DNA from: Pseudomonadota bacterium
GTDB lineage: Bacteria > Desulfobacterota > GWC2-55-46 > JADFVP01
Assembly (NCBI GenBank): GCA_015222595.1
Contig: JADFVP010000141.1
Coordinates: 1 to 30,313, forward strand
Direction: 5' to 3'
DNA length: 30,313 nt
Shown: positions 6,195 to 15,085 of the stretch, piece after piece
Position numbering within the stretch: the first letter of the stretch is position 1
How the letters are laid out: each line of letters starts with the position of its first letter
The notes under the pieces: generated by a model
Seen by the model: the letters and a program-made list of their open reading frames with translations, nothing else
Database searches by the model: none
What the model was told of the DNA's origin: nothing
Program-made: the position numbers and the translations under genes

Positions 6195-9100
6195 ATGGAC
6201 TGGGATCAAGAGAAAGCATCGGAGACCAAGAAATATGGACTGAGCCTGACGATTCGTTTCGGGGTTCTGCTCGGCCTATTTCTTATGCTCCTCTTTTCGT
6301 CATACCTCTTTATGTCCTCTGCTATGGATACCAAAAAGCAAGAGAGCGTGATGCTCAATATTGCGGGCAGGCAGAGAATGTTGAGCCAGAAGTATGTGCG
6401 AGAGGCTAATCTGATTCTCGTAGGCCTCGTCTCTGCGGACTGGCAGTTGGTTATCGAGCAGAAGAAGATTTCTGACAAAACCGCAAAACTTTTCGAGTCG
6501 ACACACAACGCATTTATTAATGGTGGCACCACGAGCGCCGGGGCAGACGGAAAAGAGAGCGTTCGCATCTCGCGCATTGAGAATCCTGAGATCAGGGAAC
6601 ACCTTGGCCATGTATGGAGAGACTGGACGGAGATTAAGAGGTCCGTGGTGCTGGCGTTGCGCTCCGAACCGGAAGAGATGTCGAGCAACAAGTACTTGCA
6701 CCAGATGCAGGCCCAGGCGCTCAGTACGCTCGATGAGATTGAACACTTTGTTGCGTTGATGCAGCAAGAGAGTGACGCGAAACTGCACAGGGTTGAGCTA
6801 TACCAGCAGTTGTTGTTGGCAGCTGGCGCGCTTCTGTTCGGCGTGATCATGTTCTTTGCATACTGGAAGATATTGAAGCCTCTGGACGTGCTGGTCAAGC
6901 AGGTGAAGAGACAGAACCGGCAGTTGGGCTCCGAGATAGATGTGCGAAAAGAGATCGAGGAGGCGCTTGTTGCGAGTCAGTCGAAGTACGCCGAGGCGCA
7001 GCAATTGGCCCGTATGGGGCACTGGTCTCTCAACCTGGCGACGCAGGAGCTTGTCTGGTCGGAGGAGGTCTTCCGTATCTTCGAGGTTGACTCGGAGAAG
7101 TTTGGCGCCTCCTACAAGGCTTTTCTAGACGCCATCCATCCAGATGACAGAGAGGCTGTGGGCGCGGCGTATACCGCATCGGTAGAGAGCAGGAAGCCGT
7201 ACGAAATTACGCACCGCCTGTTGATGAAGGACGAAACAATAAAGTACGTCAACGAAAAGTGCCAAACCACTTACGACGCGGAGGGCACCCCCCTTCTATC
7301 TGTCGGTACGATCCAGGACATCACAGAGCAGAAGGTGGCGGAAAAGGCGTTGAAGGAGACTGCAACATACCTTGCTGAAGCGCAGAAGATCGCTCGCATA
7401 GGCCATTGGAAACTTGACCCTGCTACGAATATAGTATCTGGCTCTGACGAACTTTTTGAGATTTTCGGTCTCTCTCAAGAGGAGGCTACTCTTGACGCTT
7501 TTATAGAGGTGGTTCACCCGGAGGACCGGGAGCGCGACGTTGCTGCAATAACGAGGGGCTTAGAGCACGCTGAGAACTGGAATATTGAGCATCGCCTCAT
7601 TTGCAGGGACGGGACCGAAAAGTACGTACATGCCGTCGGAGAGGCACGAACCAATGAGTCAGGTGAGACTCTCATGCTGGTCGGTACAATTCAAGATATT
7701 ACAGAGCGCAAGAGAGCCGAAGGAGAGCTTCTCATGCTTTCCAATGCCGTTGAGCAGAGTCCTGTAACGGTCGTTATTACAGACCTCGAAGGCGATATAG
7801 AGTACGTCAACCCGAGGTTCACCGAGCTTACCGGGTATACGGCCGAGGAGGTTATAGGCCAGAATCCGCGAATTCTCAAGAGTGAAGAGCAGCCGCCGGA
7901 ATTTTACAAAAATATGTGGGATACGATAAAGTCCGGCAGATCCTGGAAGGGGCAGTTCTGCAACAAGAAGAAGAACGGTGAGGTCTACTGGGAAGAGGCG
8001 ACCGTCTCACCCGTTACCAATGCCGAAGGCTCGGTTACGCACTACCTTGCGGTGAAAGAGGATATAACAAAAGGCAAGGAGGCGGAAGAGGCGCTTAAGG
8101 TCAGTGAGACCAAGTACCGGTTGATCCATGATACGGCATTCGACGGCATCATCATAGCCGATAAAAATAGTATGATACTGGAGTATAACAGAAGCGCCGA
8201 GAAGATATTCGGGTACGAAGAGGGCGAGCTGGAAGGAAGGAACCTCTCTTTGTTGCTTTCCGAAGAGTCCAGAGCGCGTTATATTGAAGGTGCTAATCGG
8301 CTTTGCACCACAGGCAAGAGCCACGTAGAAGGGGAGATTATCGAACTGGAGGGACTCCGTAAAGATGCTGAGACCTTTCCGATAGAGATCATCCTCAACA
8401 GTTTTAATCTTCACGATGAGCTGCTCTTCACTTGTACGATCCGTGATATCACCGAGCGGAAGAACTCAGAAGAGTCGATAAAACATCTTGCTTACTACGA
8501 CCACCTGACCGGGCTTCCGAACCGGCTACTGTTCATAGACCGTCTCGATCAGGTACTGCTGAGAGATGCATGGAAGCAGAGGGTCGCAGCCGTGCTCTTT
8601 CTCGACCTCGACCGTTTTAAGATAGTGAACGACACGCTCGGCCACGCTGTTGGCGATGAGCTGCTGAAGGTGGTTGCCAGAAGGCTTGAGGAGTGTCTGA
8701 GAGAGGGTGATACCGTGGCGCGTCTCGGCGGCGACGAGTTTACCATTCTGCTTCAGGATCTGGCCAAAGCCGATGACATAATTCTGGTACTCGAAAAGAT
8801 ACTCGAGACCATTAAGAAGCCGGTACTGCTGGGCGGGCAAGAGGTTGTGATAGGAACATCAATAGGAGCATCCATCTTCCCTGACGACGGGTTCGACAGC
8901 GAGGTGCTTTTGAAGAACGCCGATACCGCAATGTATCGCGCCAAGTCCGAGGGCAGGAATAATTTTCAGATATACTCGTCAGCAATGTCCACCAAGGCCA
9001 ACAACCTTCTCAGGATGGAACACCGGCTGCGCAAGGCCCTCGATAATGGCGAGTTCGTCGTTCATTATCAGCCGCAGTTGGATCTGAAGACCGGTAAGCT

Positions 9101-9866
9101 TTCCGGTATGGAGGCCCTTGTAAGGCTTGCCGACGGAGAAGACGGCAAGCTCACGCTGCCCGGAGAGTTCATCTCTGTAGCCGAGGAGACCGGAATTATA
9201 ATTCCGTTAAGTGTCTGGGTTCTGCAGACTATTTGCGAGCAGAACAGGGCATGGCAGGAGGCAGGACATACGCCGATAACGGTGGCCGTTAATATCTCAC
9301 CCAGGATGTTCCGGCAGAAGAATTTCATCTACATGGTTACCGACATTCTGGAGAAGACCGGTTTCAACCCGCAGTATTTGGAGATAGAGATAACCGAAGA
9401 GACGATGTTGACAGACGTCGAAGATACGATAGAGAAGATGAATGCACTTAGGTATCTGGGTATTAGCTTCGCGATAGACGATTTCGGCACCGGCTACTCG
9501 TCGCTCAGTTACATAAAGACATTGCCTATAGATCTGCTAAAGATAGACAGGGCGTTTGTTCAGGACCTCAACAGCAACCCGGATGATAACGCCATTGTAA
9601 TGGCTGTAGTTCAGATGGCGCACAGTATGGATATCGAGGTGCTTGCAGAAGGTGTGGAGAGCGAAGAGCAGCTGGTGTACCTGAACTCTGTCGGGTGCGA
9701 CAAGCTTCAGGGATACTTCTTTAGCAGGCCGGTTCCGCATGATGAAATAGAGGCGCTGCTCGAAGAGGCCTCGAAAGTTAAGCTCGATATAGAGCCCGCT
9801 GCCCAAAGGGCTGCAAAGAAGGCTGCCAAAGCGGTTGCAAAGAAAGAGCAGAAGGACTCTGCGTAG
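6195..9866 (+). CDS. membrane sensor with PilJ-type input, four PAS domains, GGDEF and EAL (c-di-GMP synthesis/breakdown)
   Basis: This 1223-residue inner-membrane protein has one helix at about 17-41, then a periplasmic region with the PilJ/NarX-type signature (NIAGRQRMLSQKYVREANL) and a second helix at about 206-226. In the cytoplasm there are four PAS modules starting near 264, 391, 515 and 640. The first two are obvious duplicates (AEAQxxARxGHW ... GTIQDITE). The GGDEF domain runs from about 764, with the intact motif at 845-849 and a product-inhibition site RxxD at 836-839. The EAL domain starts about 945 with EAL at 973-975, NISPRMF, DDFGTG at 1095-1100 and QGYFFSRP, so both active sites look intact. 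The net direction cannot be predicted. An Ala/Lys-rich tail (AAKKAAKAVAKKE) ends the protein. It is translationally linked to the binding protein upstream. Confidence 0.93.
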   Translation: MDWDQEKASETKKYGLSLTIRFGVLLGLFLMLLFSSYLFMSSAMDTKKQESVMLNIAGRQRMLSQKYVREANLILVGLVSADWQLVIEQKKISDKTAKLFESTHNAFINGGTTSAGADGKESVRISRIENPEIREHLGHVWRDWTEIKRSVVLALRSEPEEMSSNKYLHQMQAQALSTLDEIEHFVALMQQESDAKLHRVELYQQLLLAAGALLFGVIMFFAYWKILKPLDVLVKQVKRQNRQLGSEIDVRKEIEEALVASQSKYAEAQQLARMGHWSLNLATQELVWSEEVFRIFEVDSEKFGASYKAFLDAIHPDDREAVGAAYTASVESRKPYEITHRLLMKDETIKYVNEKCQTTYDAEGTPLLSVGTIQDITEQKVAEKALKETATYLAEAQKIARIGHWKLDPATNIVSGSDELFEIFGLSQEEATLDAFIEVVHPEDRERDVAAITRGLEHAENWNIEHRLICRDGTEKYVHAVGEARTNESGETLMLVGTIQDITERKRAEGELLMLSNAVEQSPVTVVITDLEGDIEYVNPRFTELTGYTAEEVIGQNPRILKSEEQPPEFYKNMWDTIKSGRSWKGQFCNKKKNGEVYWEEATVSPVTNAEGSVTHYLAVKEDITKGKEAEEALKVSETKYRLIHDTAFDGIIIADKNSMILEYNRSAEKIFGYEEGELEGRNLSLLLSEESRARYIEGANRLCTTGKSHVEGEIIELEGLRKDAETFPIEIILNSFNLHDELLFTCTIRDITERKNSEESIKHLAYYDHLTGLPNRLLFIDRLDQVLLRDAWKQRVAAVLFLDLDRFKIVNDTLGHAVGDELLKVVARRLEECLREGDTVARLGGDEFTILLQDLAKADDIILVLEKILETIKKPVLLGGQEVVIGTSIGASIFPDDGFDSEVLLKNADTAMYRAKSEGRNNFQIYSSAMSTKANNLLRMEHRLRKALDNGEFVVHYQPQLDLKTGKLSGMEALVRLADGEDGKLTLPGEFISVAEETGIIIPLSVWVLQTICEQNRAWQEAGHTPITVAVNISPRMFRQKNFIYMVTDILEKTGFNPQYLEIEITEETMLTDVEDTIEKMNALRYLGISFAIDDFGTGYSSLSYIKTLPIDLLKIDRAFVQDLNSNPDDNAIVMAVVQMAHSMDIEVLAEGVESEEQLVYLNSVGCDKLQGYFFSRPVPHDEIEALLEEASKVKLDIEPAAQRAAKKAAKAVAKKEQKDSA

Positions 9867-9981
9867 GCGTCGCACCCCGTTGTACCCGGTACTCCTCCCA
9901 AAAGAAATATCATAGATAAGGCGGCAGGTCTGTTCTTGCTCTAAGCGTTTATTCCTAAAGAGCCGGGACCAGGCCCGAGCG

Positions 9982-11589
9982 CTATCTCCGCGCTTTGTCG
10001 TTCGCCGGTTTAACGCGCACCTTCCGTCCGCTAACCATCATGTTGTTTATCTTGGCTACCACCTGGTCGGCCATGCCGGAGGGAACCTCTACAAAGCAGT
10101 AGTCGTCGAAGAGGGCTATGTTGCCGATATTCTTGCCAGGCATCTTCGACTTCATAGCAATAGCCCTTACTATGTCTCCGACCTTTATCTTGTCTTTCCG
10201 ACCGATGGTCAGAAAGAGCCGTGTCATGCGCGCTCCGCCAGAACCCTTGCCGCGCTCGGCGCGGGGGCCGCTCTCGCCTTTGGCCTCGCTTATATGCTCT
10301 ACTTTCGTATCGCCCATGATAAAGCCTAATGCCGCTGCTGCCAGCTCTTCGAGTTCATACCTCGACTCGAGTTCCTTGACGAGCGGGAAGAACTTTCTAT
10401 GCGTGCCAGCCTCTACAACTGCATCGATCTCATCGATAAGCTCTTTCTCTCTGGCGCGCTGAACCTCGTCCTTTGTCGGCAGTTTTCCTTTGGTTATCTT
10501 TGTCTTGGCAACGCGCTCTATGAGCCTCAGGTGCCTGTACTCGCGAGGCGTTACAAAGGTGATGGCTATGCCATGCTTGCCTGCCCGTCCTGTGCGCCCT
10601 ATTCTGTGGACGTAGGCGTCGGGGTTCTGGGGAATAGAGTAGTTGAAGACATGCGTGACGTCGTTTATGTCGAGCCCGCGCGCCGCTACGTCTGTAGCTA
10701 CTAGAATGTCTATGTCGCCGTTCTTGAACTTGCGCATCATGTCGTCGCGGGCAGACTGGGTGAAGTCTCCGTGTATGGCTCCGGCCTCGTAGCCGAGCGT
10801 CTGGAGCTTGCCTGCGAGTTCGTCTACGTCGCGCTTGGTGTGGCAGAAGATAAGAGTGAGCGCCGGGTCCTGTACGTCGAGTATCCGTGTCAGGGCCTTG
10901 ATCTTATCTCCCTCCCTTACTTCATAGAAGAGCTGCTTTATCTTCGAGGCGACCATCTCCTTGGTATCTACGCGAACCTTCTTGGGCGCATTCATATACT
11001 TCTTCGATATCTTTACTATCTGCTCCGGCATGGTCGCGGAGAAGAGCATGGTCTGCCTCTCGTCCGGGGTCTCGGCGAGTATGGTTGTCATGTCTTCTAT
11101 AAAGCCCATGTTTAGCATCTCGTCCGCCTCGTCGAGCACAACGGTAGAGATGTGGGAGAGCTGGAGCGTCTTTCTCTTTATATGGTCTATGACCCTGCCC
11201 GGAGTACCGACAACGACGTCGATGCCTTTCTTGAGGCTCTTGATCTGCCGCTCTATGGACTGCCCGCCGTAGATCGGTACGGAGACCACGCCCTTTATCT
11301 TGCCGATCTTGTTCATCTCCTGGGCTACCTGCATAGCGAGTTCGCGCGTTGGCACGAGTATAAGGGCAGCCGGCTTTTTACTCAGCCCCCTTGTCTCCTT
11401 CTCGACAATCGGTATTCCGAATGCGGCGGTCTTGCCGGTACCGGTCTGCGCGACCCCTATCAGGTCTTTGCCCTTCAGCGCCGGCGGGATAGAGATCTTC
11501 TGTATCTGCGTAGGCTCTTCAAATCCCATTTCACCTATTGCACTAAGAACCTCGTCCGAGATTCCGAACTCATAAAATCTGTCGACCAT
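9982..11589 (-). CDS. deaD: DEAD-box ATP-dependent RNA helicase with DbpA-type RNA-binding domain
   Basis: This 535-residue cytoplasmic helicase has the full motif set: an upstream Phe and GFEEPTQIQ (Q motif), AQTGTGKT at 47-54, PTRELA, TPGR, DEAD at 153-156, SAT, ARGLD (VATDVAARGLDI) and HRIGRTGRAG. After the two RecA lobes come a charged linker and, from about residue 450, a DbpA-type RNA-binding domain (TRLFLTIGRKDKIKVGDIV), ending in a basic tail. This matches the DeaD/CsdA group that remodels RNA in ribosome assembly and mRNA decay, often at low temperature. A strong AAGGAG site precedes the ATG. The gene is monocistronic and convergent with the c-di-GMP sensor. The specific name deaD rests on domain layout and is less certain than the family. 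Confidence 0.93.
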   Translation of the reverse strand: MVDRFYEFGISDEVLSAIGEMGFEEPTQIQKISIPPALKGKDLIGVAQTGTGKTAAFGIPIVEKETRGLSKKPAALILVPTRELAMQVAQEMNKIGKIKGVVSVPIYGGQSIERQIKSLKKGIDVVVGTPGRVIDHIKRKTLQLSHISTVVLDEADEMLNMGFIEDMTTILAETPDERQTMLFSATMPEQIVKISKKYMNAPKKVRVDTKEMVASKIKQLFYEVREGDKIKALTRILDVQDPALTLIFCHTKRDVDELAGKLQTLGYEAGAIHGDFTQSARDDMMRKFKNGDIDILVATDVAARGLDINDVTHVFNYSIPQNPDAYVHRIGRTGRAGKHGIAITFVTPREYRHLRLIERVAKTKITKGKLPTKDEVQRAREKELIDEIDAVVEAGTHRKFFPLVKELESRYELEELAAAALGFIMGDTKVEHISEAKGESGPRAERGKGSGGARMTRLFLTIGRKDKIKVGDIVRAIAMKSKMPGKNIGNIALFDDYCFVEVPSGMADQVVAKINNMMVSGRKVRVKPANDKARR

Positions 11590-11605
11590 TTCTCTCCTTT
11601 ATAGA

Positions 11606-12230
11606 CCCTCGCGTCCCTTGTGGTCGCGCGGTCTTTATTGTTAAGCACAGGCTTGTAGCGTACGGCCCGTGCTCTTTCTCTGTACTGTTCTAACCCCGTT
11701 AACCGTATCAGGGGAATGGATATGCACCTGTGAAAAGGACGGCAAAAGAGTAATTAATGCTCTTGTTTTGTCTCTGAAAGCTCATTCTGAAAAGGGGAAT
11801 GCAGGCAAAGAAAAAACCGCAAAACTGAATAGATTGCAGGTTCGTGACAGCATACTCTCAAGTGCTCGGACTTAAATATACCATACATCTATGTTACTAT
11901 ACAAGTGCGTCCGCGCTTGCAGGGTCAGAAAGTGAGAGTTATATATTCTTATAGCACCGAAGAAGTTTGTGGTAAAAGCAGTAACAGTTACGTTAAAATA
12001 ACTGATCTTCTCGCTGGATACGCTCTTTAAGAAGAGGCCTGAAGTGCAGCATAAATGAGTAAAAACCTCATGGTTGCTTACACTTATGAGTATAGCTAAC
12101 GCTACTTTAATATTGGTCTGATACAATTGTTATAGTATGCTGCGTTGAGTAGTTGATAATTGAAGTACGGCTATCTCTTCTGTTTCGATTTTCACTCGGG
12201 GGTATAGGGGCGTGATACGAATTCGGACAA
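11606..12230. other. intergenic region between the divergent helicase and cytochrome b operon
   Basis: About 625 bases have no convincing gene. Short frames on both strands lack ribosome sites and family resemblance. Promoters for the helicase (left) and the cytochrome operon (right) should both be here; I can point to no clear -35/-10 pair. The long untranslated space would suit a regulated leader for either gene. Confidence 0.4.
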
Positions 12231-12242
12231 GGACACGGCTTT

Positions 12243-13409
12243 ATGAAGATAGCAGTTTGGGACATATCGACACGAGTATTCCACTGGGCGCTTGTGGCTG
12301 CCTGTGTCACAGCCTATCTGACTTCACGGACCGAGCGTTACATTGAGCTTCACGCCGTCTCTGGATATGCTCTTTTCTGCTTCGTTCTTTTCAGACTTGT
12401 CTGGGGTTTTGTCGGTAACAGGTACGCGCGCTTCTCGAACTTTATTCGTGGCTGGAAAAAGACTCGCGACTGCCTTGCGGACCTGCTCAGTTTCAAACCA
12501 CACCGCAACATAGGTCACAACCCGGCGGTAGGGTGGGTCGTTCTTATAATGCTGGCTGTACTGTTGGTGGTCTCTATTACGGGGGTGGTAACGTACAGCG
12601 GAGAGGAGAACAAGGGTTTTCTTGCTGGTGCCTTCTCCTTTAGCACCGCGCAGTACGCGCACCTGATACATTCTTATATTGCTTATGCCTTTGTTCTTGT
12701 TATTGTACTGCATGTAAGCGCAGCCCTTGTGCACGACTTTATTTTCCGAGAGAATATCATCGTCGCGATGATAACCGGTCACAAGGAGGACGCAGAAGGG
12801 TTCGCGGCCAGGTCAGAGACCGAAGCGCCGCAAAGAGCGGGGCGCAGCGCCCGACTGGCGGCCTTTCTTCTTCTCTCGGTACTCGGCGGGTGGGTGCTGG
12901 TTTCATTCAACCTGACCTCGGTACTGCACACAGAGTATGTACCCCACGCAGAGCCTCCCGTTCTGGTGAGGGACGCGACAGGCACTCCGGTGCCGTTTGT
13001 AGAGAACGAGCTATGGTTCGGTGAGTGCGGGGAGTCTTGCCACGGTGTCTTTCACCCCACACTGCTGCCGGAGAAGAGTTGGGTGCTTGTTATGGCGGGG
13101 CTCGATGAGCACTTCGGAGACGACGCTTCGCTTGAGCCGGACGAGGTAGAGGAGATACTCAAGTTCCTGGTTGCGAATTCTGCCGAACGTTCGACAACAG
13201 AGGCGTCTCAGAAGATACTCTGGACCATGGAAGAGAGTTCGCCACTGTTACGGATAACCAGAATGCCTTACTGGTTGAAGAAGCACTCGAAGATAAAAGA
13301 TGAAGTGTACGGCAGGAGCAGCGTTACGAGTCCTTCAAATTGTGCGGCCTGCCACCGCGATGCCGCTGTAGGCCGTTTCGACGATACACAGATAGTGGTT
13401 CCGGACTGA
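12243..13409 (+). CDS. cytochrome b561-type membrane protein fused to a dihaem cytochrome c (DHC) domain
   Basis: This 388-residue protein has two parts. Residues 1-~180 form the bacterial cytochrome b561 type four-helix domain, with candidate b-haem His residues in RVFHWAL (H14), ELHAVSGY, HLIHSYIAY and VLHVSAAL. Another helix follows at about 205-225. The periplasmic C-terminal half matches the DHC dihaem cytochrome family: its haem sites are CGESCH at 262-267, an unusual C-x3-C-H spacing, and CAACH at 367-371. It is clearly paralogous to the stand-alone DHC two genes downstream. SHP, DHC and a cytochrome b are known neighbours in purple bacteria and Shewanella; here one DHC copy is fused to the b subunit. 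I infer a quinol-linked electron supply to SHP. The ribosome site is weak (AAGGA, about 12 bases upstream). Confidence 0.88.
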   Translation: MKIAVWDISTRVFHWALVAACVTAYLTSRTERYIELHAVSGYALFCFVLFRLVWGFVGNRYARFSNFIRGWKKTRDCLADLLSFKPHRNIGHNPAVGWVVLIMLAVLLVVSITGVVTYSGEENKGFLAGAFSFSTAQYAHLIHSYIAYAFVLVIVLHVSAALVHDFIFRENIIVAMITGHKEDAEGFAARSETEAPQRAGRSARLAAFLLLSVLGGWVLVSFNLTSVLHTEYVPHAEPPVLVRDATGTPVPFVENELWFGECGESCHGVFHPTLLPEKSWVLVMAGLDEHFGDDASLEPDEVEEILKFLVANSAERSTTEASQKILWTMEESSPLLRITRMPYWLKKHSKIKDEVYGRSSVTSPSNCAACHRDAAVGRFDDTQIVVPD

Positions 13410-13449
13410 ACTGGCACTTTGTGGTATAGATAGATAGGAGTTTTTCATC

Positions 13450-13902
13450 ATGAAGATAAAGAATCTGTTTCTTCCGGCACTCGCCGCCTTCTTTGTATTC
13501 TCGGTAATCTCGTCAAGCGGTGCGCTCTATGCCGAGACCAAGCCGAATGAGAAGATTACGCAGTTGGTTCAAGGGTACGCAAAAGAGGCGGTAGCTGCCG
13601 ACTCCGGTTTCAAGAGGTTTAGCGCGGACGAGGGGCGCAAGCTCTTTACCGCTTCGCGCATGCATAGCAAGAAGAAGGAGTCCCGTTCCTGCACCACATG
13701 CCACACCAAAGATCCGTCGCGCATGGGCAGGACCAAGGTCGGCAAGAAGATAGACCCGATCTCTCCAGCCGTAACGACCGACCGCTTTACCGATCCCAAG
13801 AAGGTCAAGAAGTGGTTCAGGAGAAATTGCAAGTGGGTGCTCGAAAGAGAGTGTACGCCTGAGGAGAAGGGCAACTATATAACCTATATGATGTCACTTT
13901 AG
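13450..13902 (+). CDS. SHP-type (DUF1924) monohaem cytochrome c, ligand-binding
   Basis: This 150-residue exported protein has a Sec signal peptide, likely cleaved after ALYA (residue 28), leaving about 122 residues. One haem site, CTTCH, is at 81-85. The C-terminal part (KKWFRRNCKWVLERECT, then EEKGNYITYMM) matches the sphaeroides haem protein / DUF1924 family. In SHP an Asn serves as the sixth haem ligand and is displaced when O2 or NO binds. N126 in RRNC is the natural candidate here, with C127 and C135 a possible disulfide. An AGGAG site lies about 9 bases before the ATG. It sits between two dihaem cytochrome genes, which are the likely electron donors. The physiological substrate of the family is unsettled. 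Confidence 0.88.
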   Translation: MKIKNLFLPALAAFFVFSVISSSGALYAETKPNEKITQLVQGYAKEAVAADSGFKRFSADEGRKLFTASRMHSKKKESRSCTTCHTKDPSRMGRTKVGKKIDPISPAVTTDRFTDPKKVKKWFRRNCKWVLERECTPEEKGNYITYMMSL

Positions 13903-13941
13903 GGTGGTCAGGCGAGGCTTGTGCCCCGGGAGGAATTTGAG

Positions 13942-14472
13942 ATGAAGCTTAAGAACTGTTTACTTCTGTTTTTAGCGGTTATGTTGCTCTGTGGCAGCGT
14001 GCTGGTAGACGTCGGTTCGGCTGACAGCGGCTCCAAGAGGCATAAGAGGCGTTTTCTGCCGCCGGTCGATAATGCGCTCTACTCCGAAGAGTGCGCTTCG
14101 TGCCACTTTCTCTATCTGCCGGGTCTTCTTCCCGCAGGGTCGTGGACCAAGGTAATGGAGGGCGCTGAAGATCACTTTGGCGAGGATCTCGCGCTTGAAA
14201 CTGAGACCTCGACGGAGATTCTGAAGTACCTGAAGGCGAACAGCGCTGAGACCACGGGAGCAAAACGCTCCGTTAAGATAATGAAGAGCCTGAAGGGTGA
14301 AACCCCTCTCAGGATTACCGAGATACGGTATATAGTCAAAGAGCATCGTGAGATAAGGAGCAAGGTCTTCACAAGGGAGTCCATCGGCAGTTTCTCTAAC
14401 TGCGGGGCATGCCACAGGACCGCAGACAAGGGAATCTTCGAGGAAGATGATATCAAAATACCGAGGAAGTGA
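13942..14472 (+). CDS. periplasmic dihaem cytochrome c (DHC family)
   Basis: I place the start at ATG 13942, seven codons inside a longer GTG-started frame, because GGGAGGA at 13928-13934 is well spaced for it and the protein then begins with a normal signal peptide (MKLKNCLLLFLAV ... GSADS). The product is 176 residues with haem sites CASCH at about 51-55 and CGACH at about 154-158. Shared blocks such as LLPAGSW, EDHFGED, EILKYLKANSAE and the C-terminal CxACHRxAxxGxF show it is a paralogue of the C-terminal half of the b561 fusion. In purple bacteria DHC reduces SHP. Here it ends the three-gene operon and probably shuttles electrons between the fused membrane cytochrome and SHP. Confidence 0.88.
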   Translation: MKLKNCLLLFLAVMLLCGSVLVDVGSADSGSKRHKRRFLPPVDNALYSEECASCHFLYLPGLLPAGSWTKVMEGAEDHFGEDLALETETSTEILKYLKANSAETTGAKRSVKIMKSLKGETPLRITEIRYIVKEHREIRSKVFTRESIGSFSNCGACHRTADKGIFEEDDIKIPRK

Positions 14473-14562
14473 CGCTTCTTCTCTTGTTCCGCCCCTTGTT
14501 GACGAGCAGTTTTTGTTCTATTCGAGTGCTAATAGTACGGTAAAATTGTTGGCCCATAGCGG

Positions 14563-14591
14563 TTGACAAGGTTTTCTTTTTAGTGTACTAT
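14563..14591 (+). promoter_or_regulatory. sigma-70-type promoter of the cold-shock gene
   Basis: TTGACA at 14563-14568 is followed, after 17 bases, by TACTAT at 14586-14591. This near-consensus pair would start transcription about 100 bases upstream of the cold-shock gene, giving the long leader typical of cspA-type genes, whose RNA structure controls translation. Confidence 0.75.
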
Positions 14592-14699
14592 TCGAACTAC
14601 GATAAGTTATAGGCAGGATTTGTAAGACACAGGTCAAGACCCTGGGCTGCACAAAACCTCTCGTACTTATTAAAATATCTAGAAAGGAGGATTTGTGCT

Positions 14700-14900
14700 A
14701 TGGAAACAGGAAAAGTTAAGTGGTTCAACGAGTCAAAGGGTTTTGGCTTCATAGAGCGTGATTCAGGCGAAGATGTCTTTGTTCATTTCTCAGCAATACA
14801 GAGTGATGGTTTTAAGACTCTTAGCGAAGGTCAGACTGTAGAGTTTGAAGTTACACAGGATGCCAAGGGTGCGAAAGCAGCCAATGTAGTCGCAAAGTAA
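14700..14900 (+). CDS. cold-shock domain protein (CspA family)
   Basis: This 66-residue single cold-shock domain carries both RNA-binding motifs: KGFGFI (RNP1) and VFVHF (RNP2), after the family start METGKVKWFNESKG. Such proteins bind single-stranded RNA/DNA and melt secondary structure. A very strong AGAAAGGAGG site (14681-14690) precedes the ATG. The gene has its own promoter and about 100 bases of leader, and is closed by a near-perfect terminator, so it is a stand-alone, highly expressed unit. Whether it is cold-induced cannot be told; the DEAD-box helicase in the same window belongs to a family often co-regulated with it. Confidence 0.97.
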   Translation: METGKVKWFNESKGFGFIERDSGEDVFVHFSAIQSDGFKTLSEGQTVEFEVTQDAKGAKAANVVAK

Positions 14901-14921
14901 ATTTGTCCTGCGTTTATTCCA

Positions 14922-14959
14922 GAGGCCCTCACCATTAGTGGTGAGGGCCTCTTTTTTTG
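14922..14959 (+). terminator. terminator of the cold-shock gene
   Basis: GAGGCCCTCACC and GGTGAGGGCCTC form a perfect 12-bp stem around ATTAGT, followed directly by a run of seven T. Confidence 0.95.
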
Positions 14960-15085
14960 TCCCCGGTTCGGGCGACCTATTATCTGTATCTGTTTGGAAT
15001 GGGCGTGTGGTCTGACTGGAGCGGGTAGGCGGCCCGGATGGGTTTTGGGCCTTGCCTTGCTGTTCACGTCTCTTCACTATCTCGT

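Noticed and set aside
11669..11875. 68-codon plus-strand frame between helicase and cytochrome operon
   Set aside because: Starts at a GTG without a ribosome site and has no recognisable features.
13921..13941. GTG start for the stand-alone dihaem cytochrome
   Set aside because: The ribosome site GGGAGGA lies inside this stretch and serves the ATG at 13942, which also gives a normal signal peptide.
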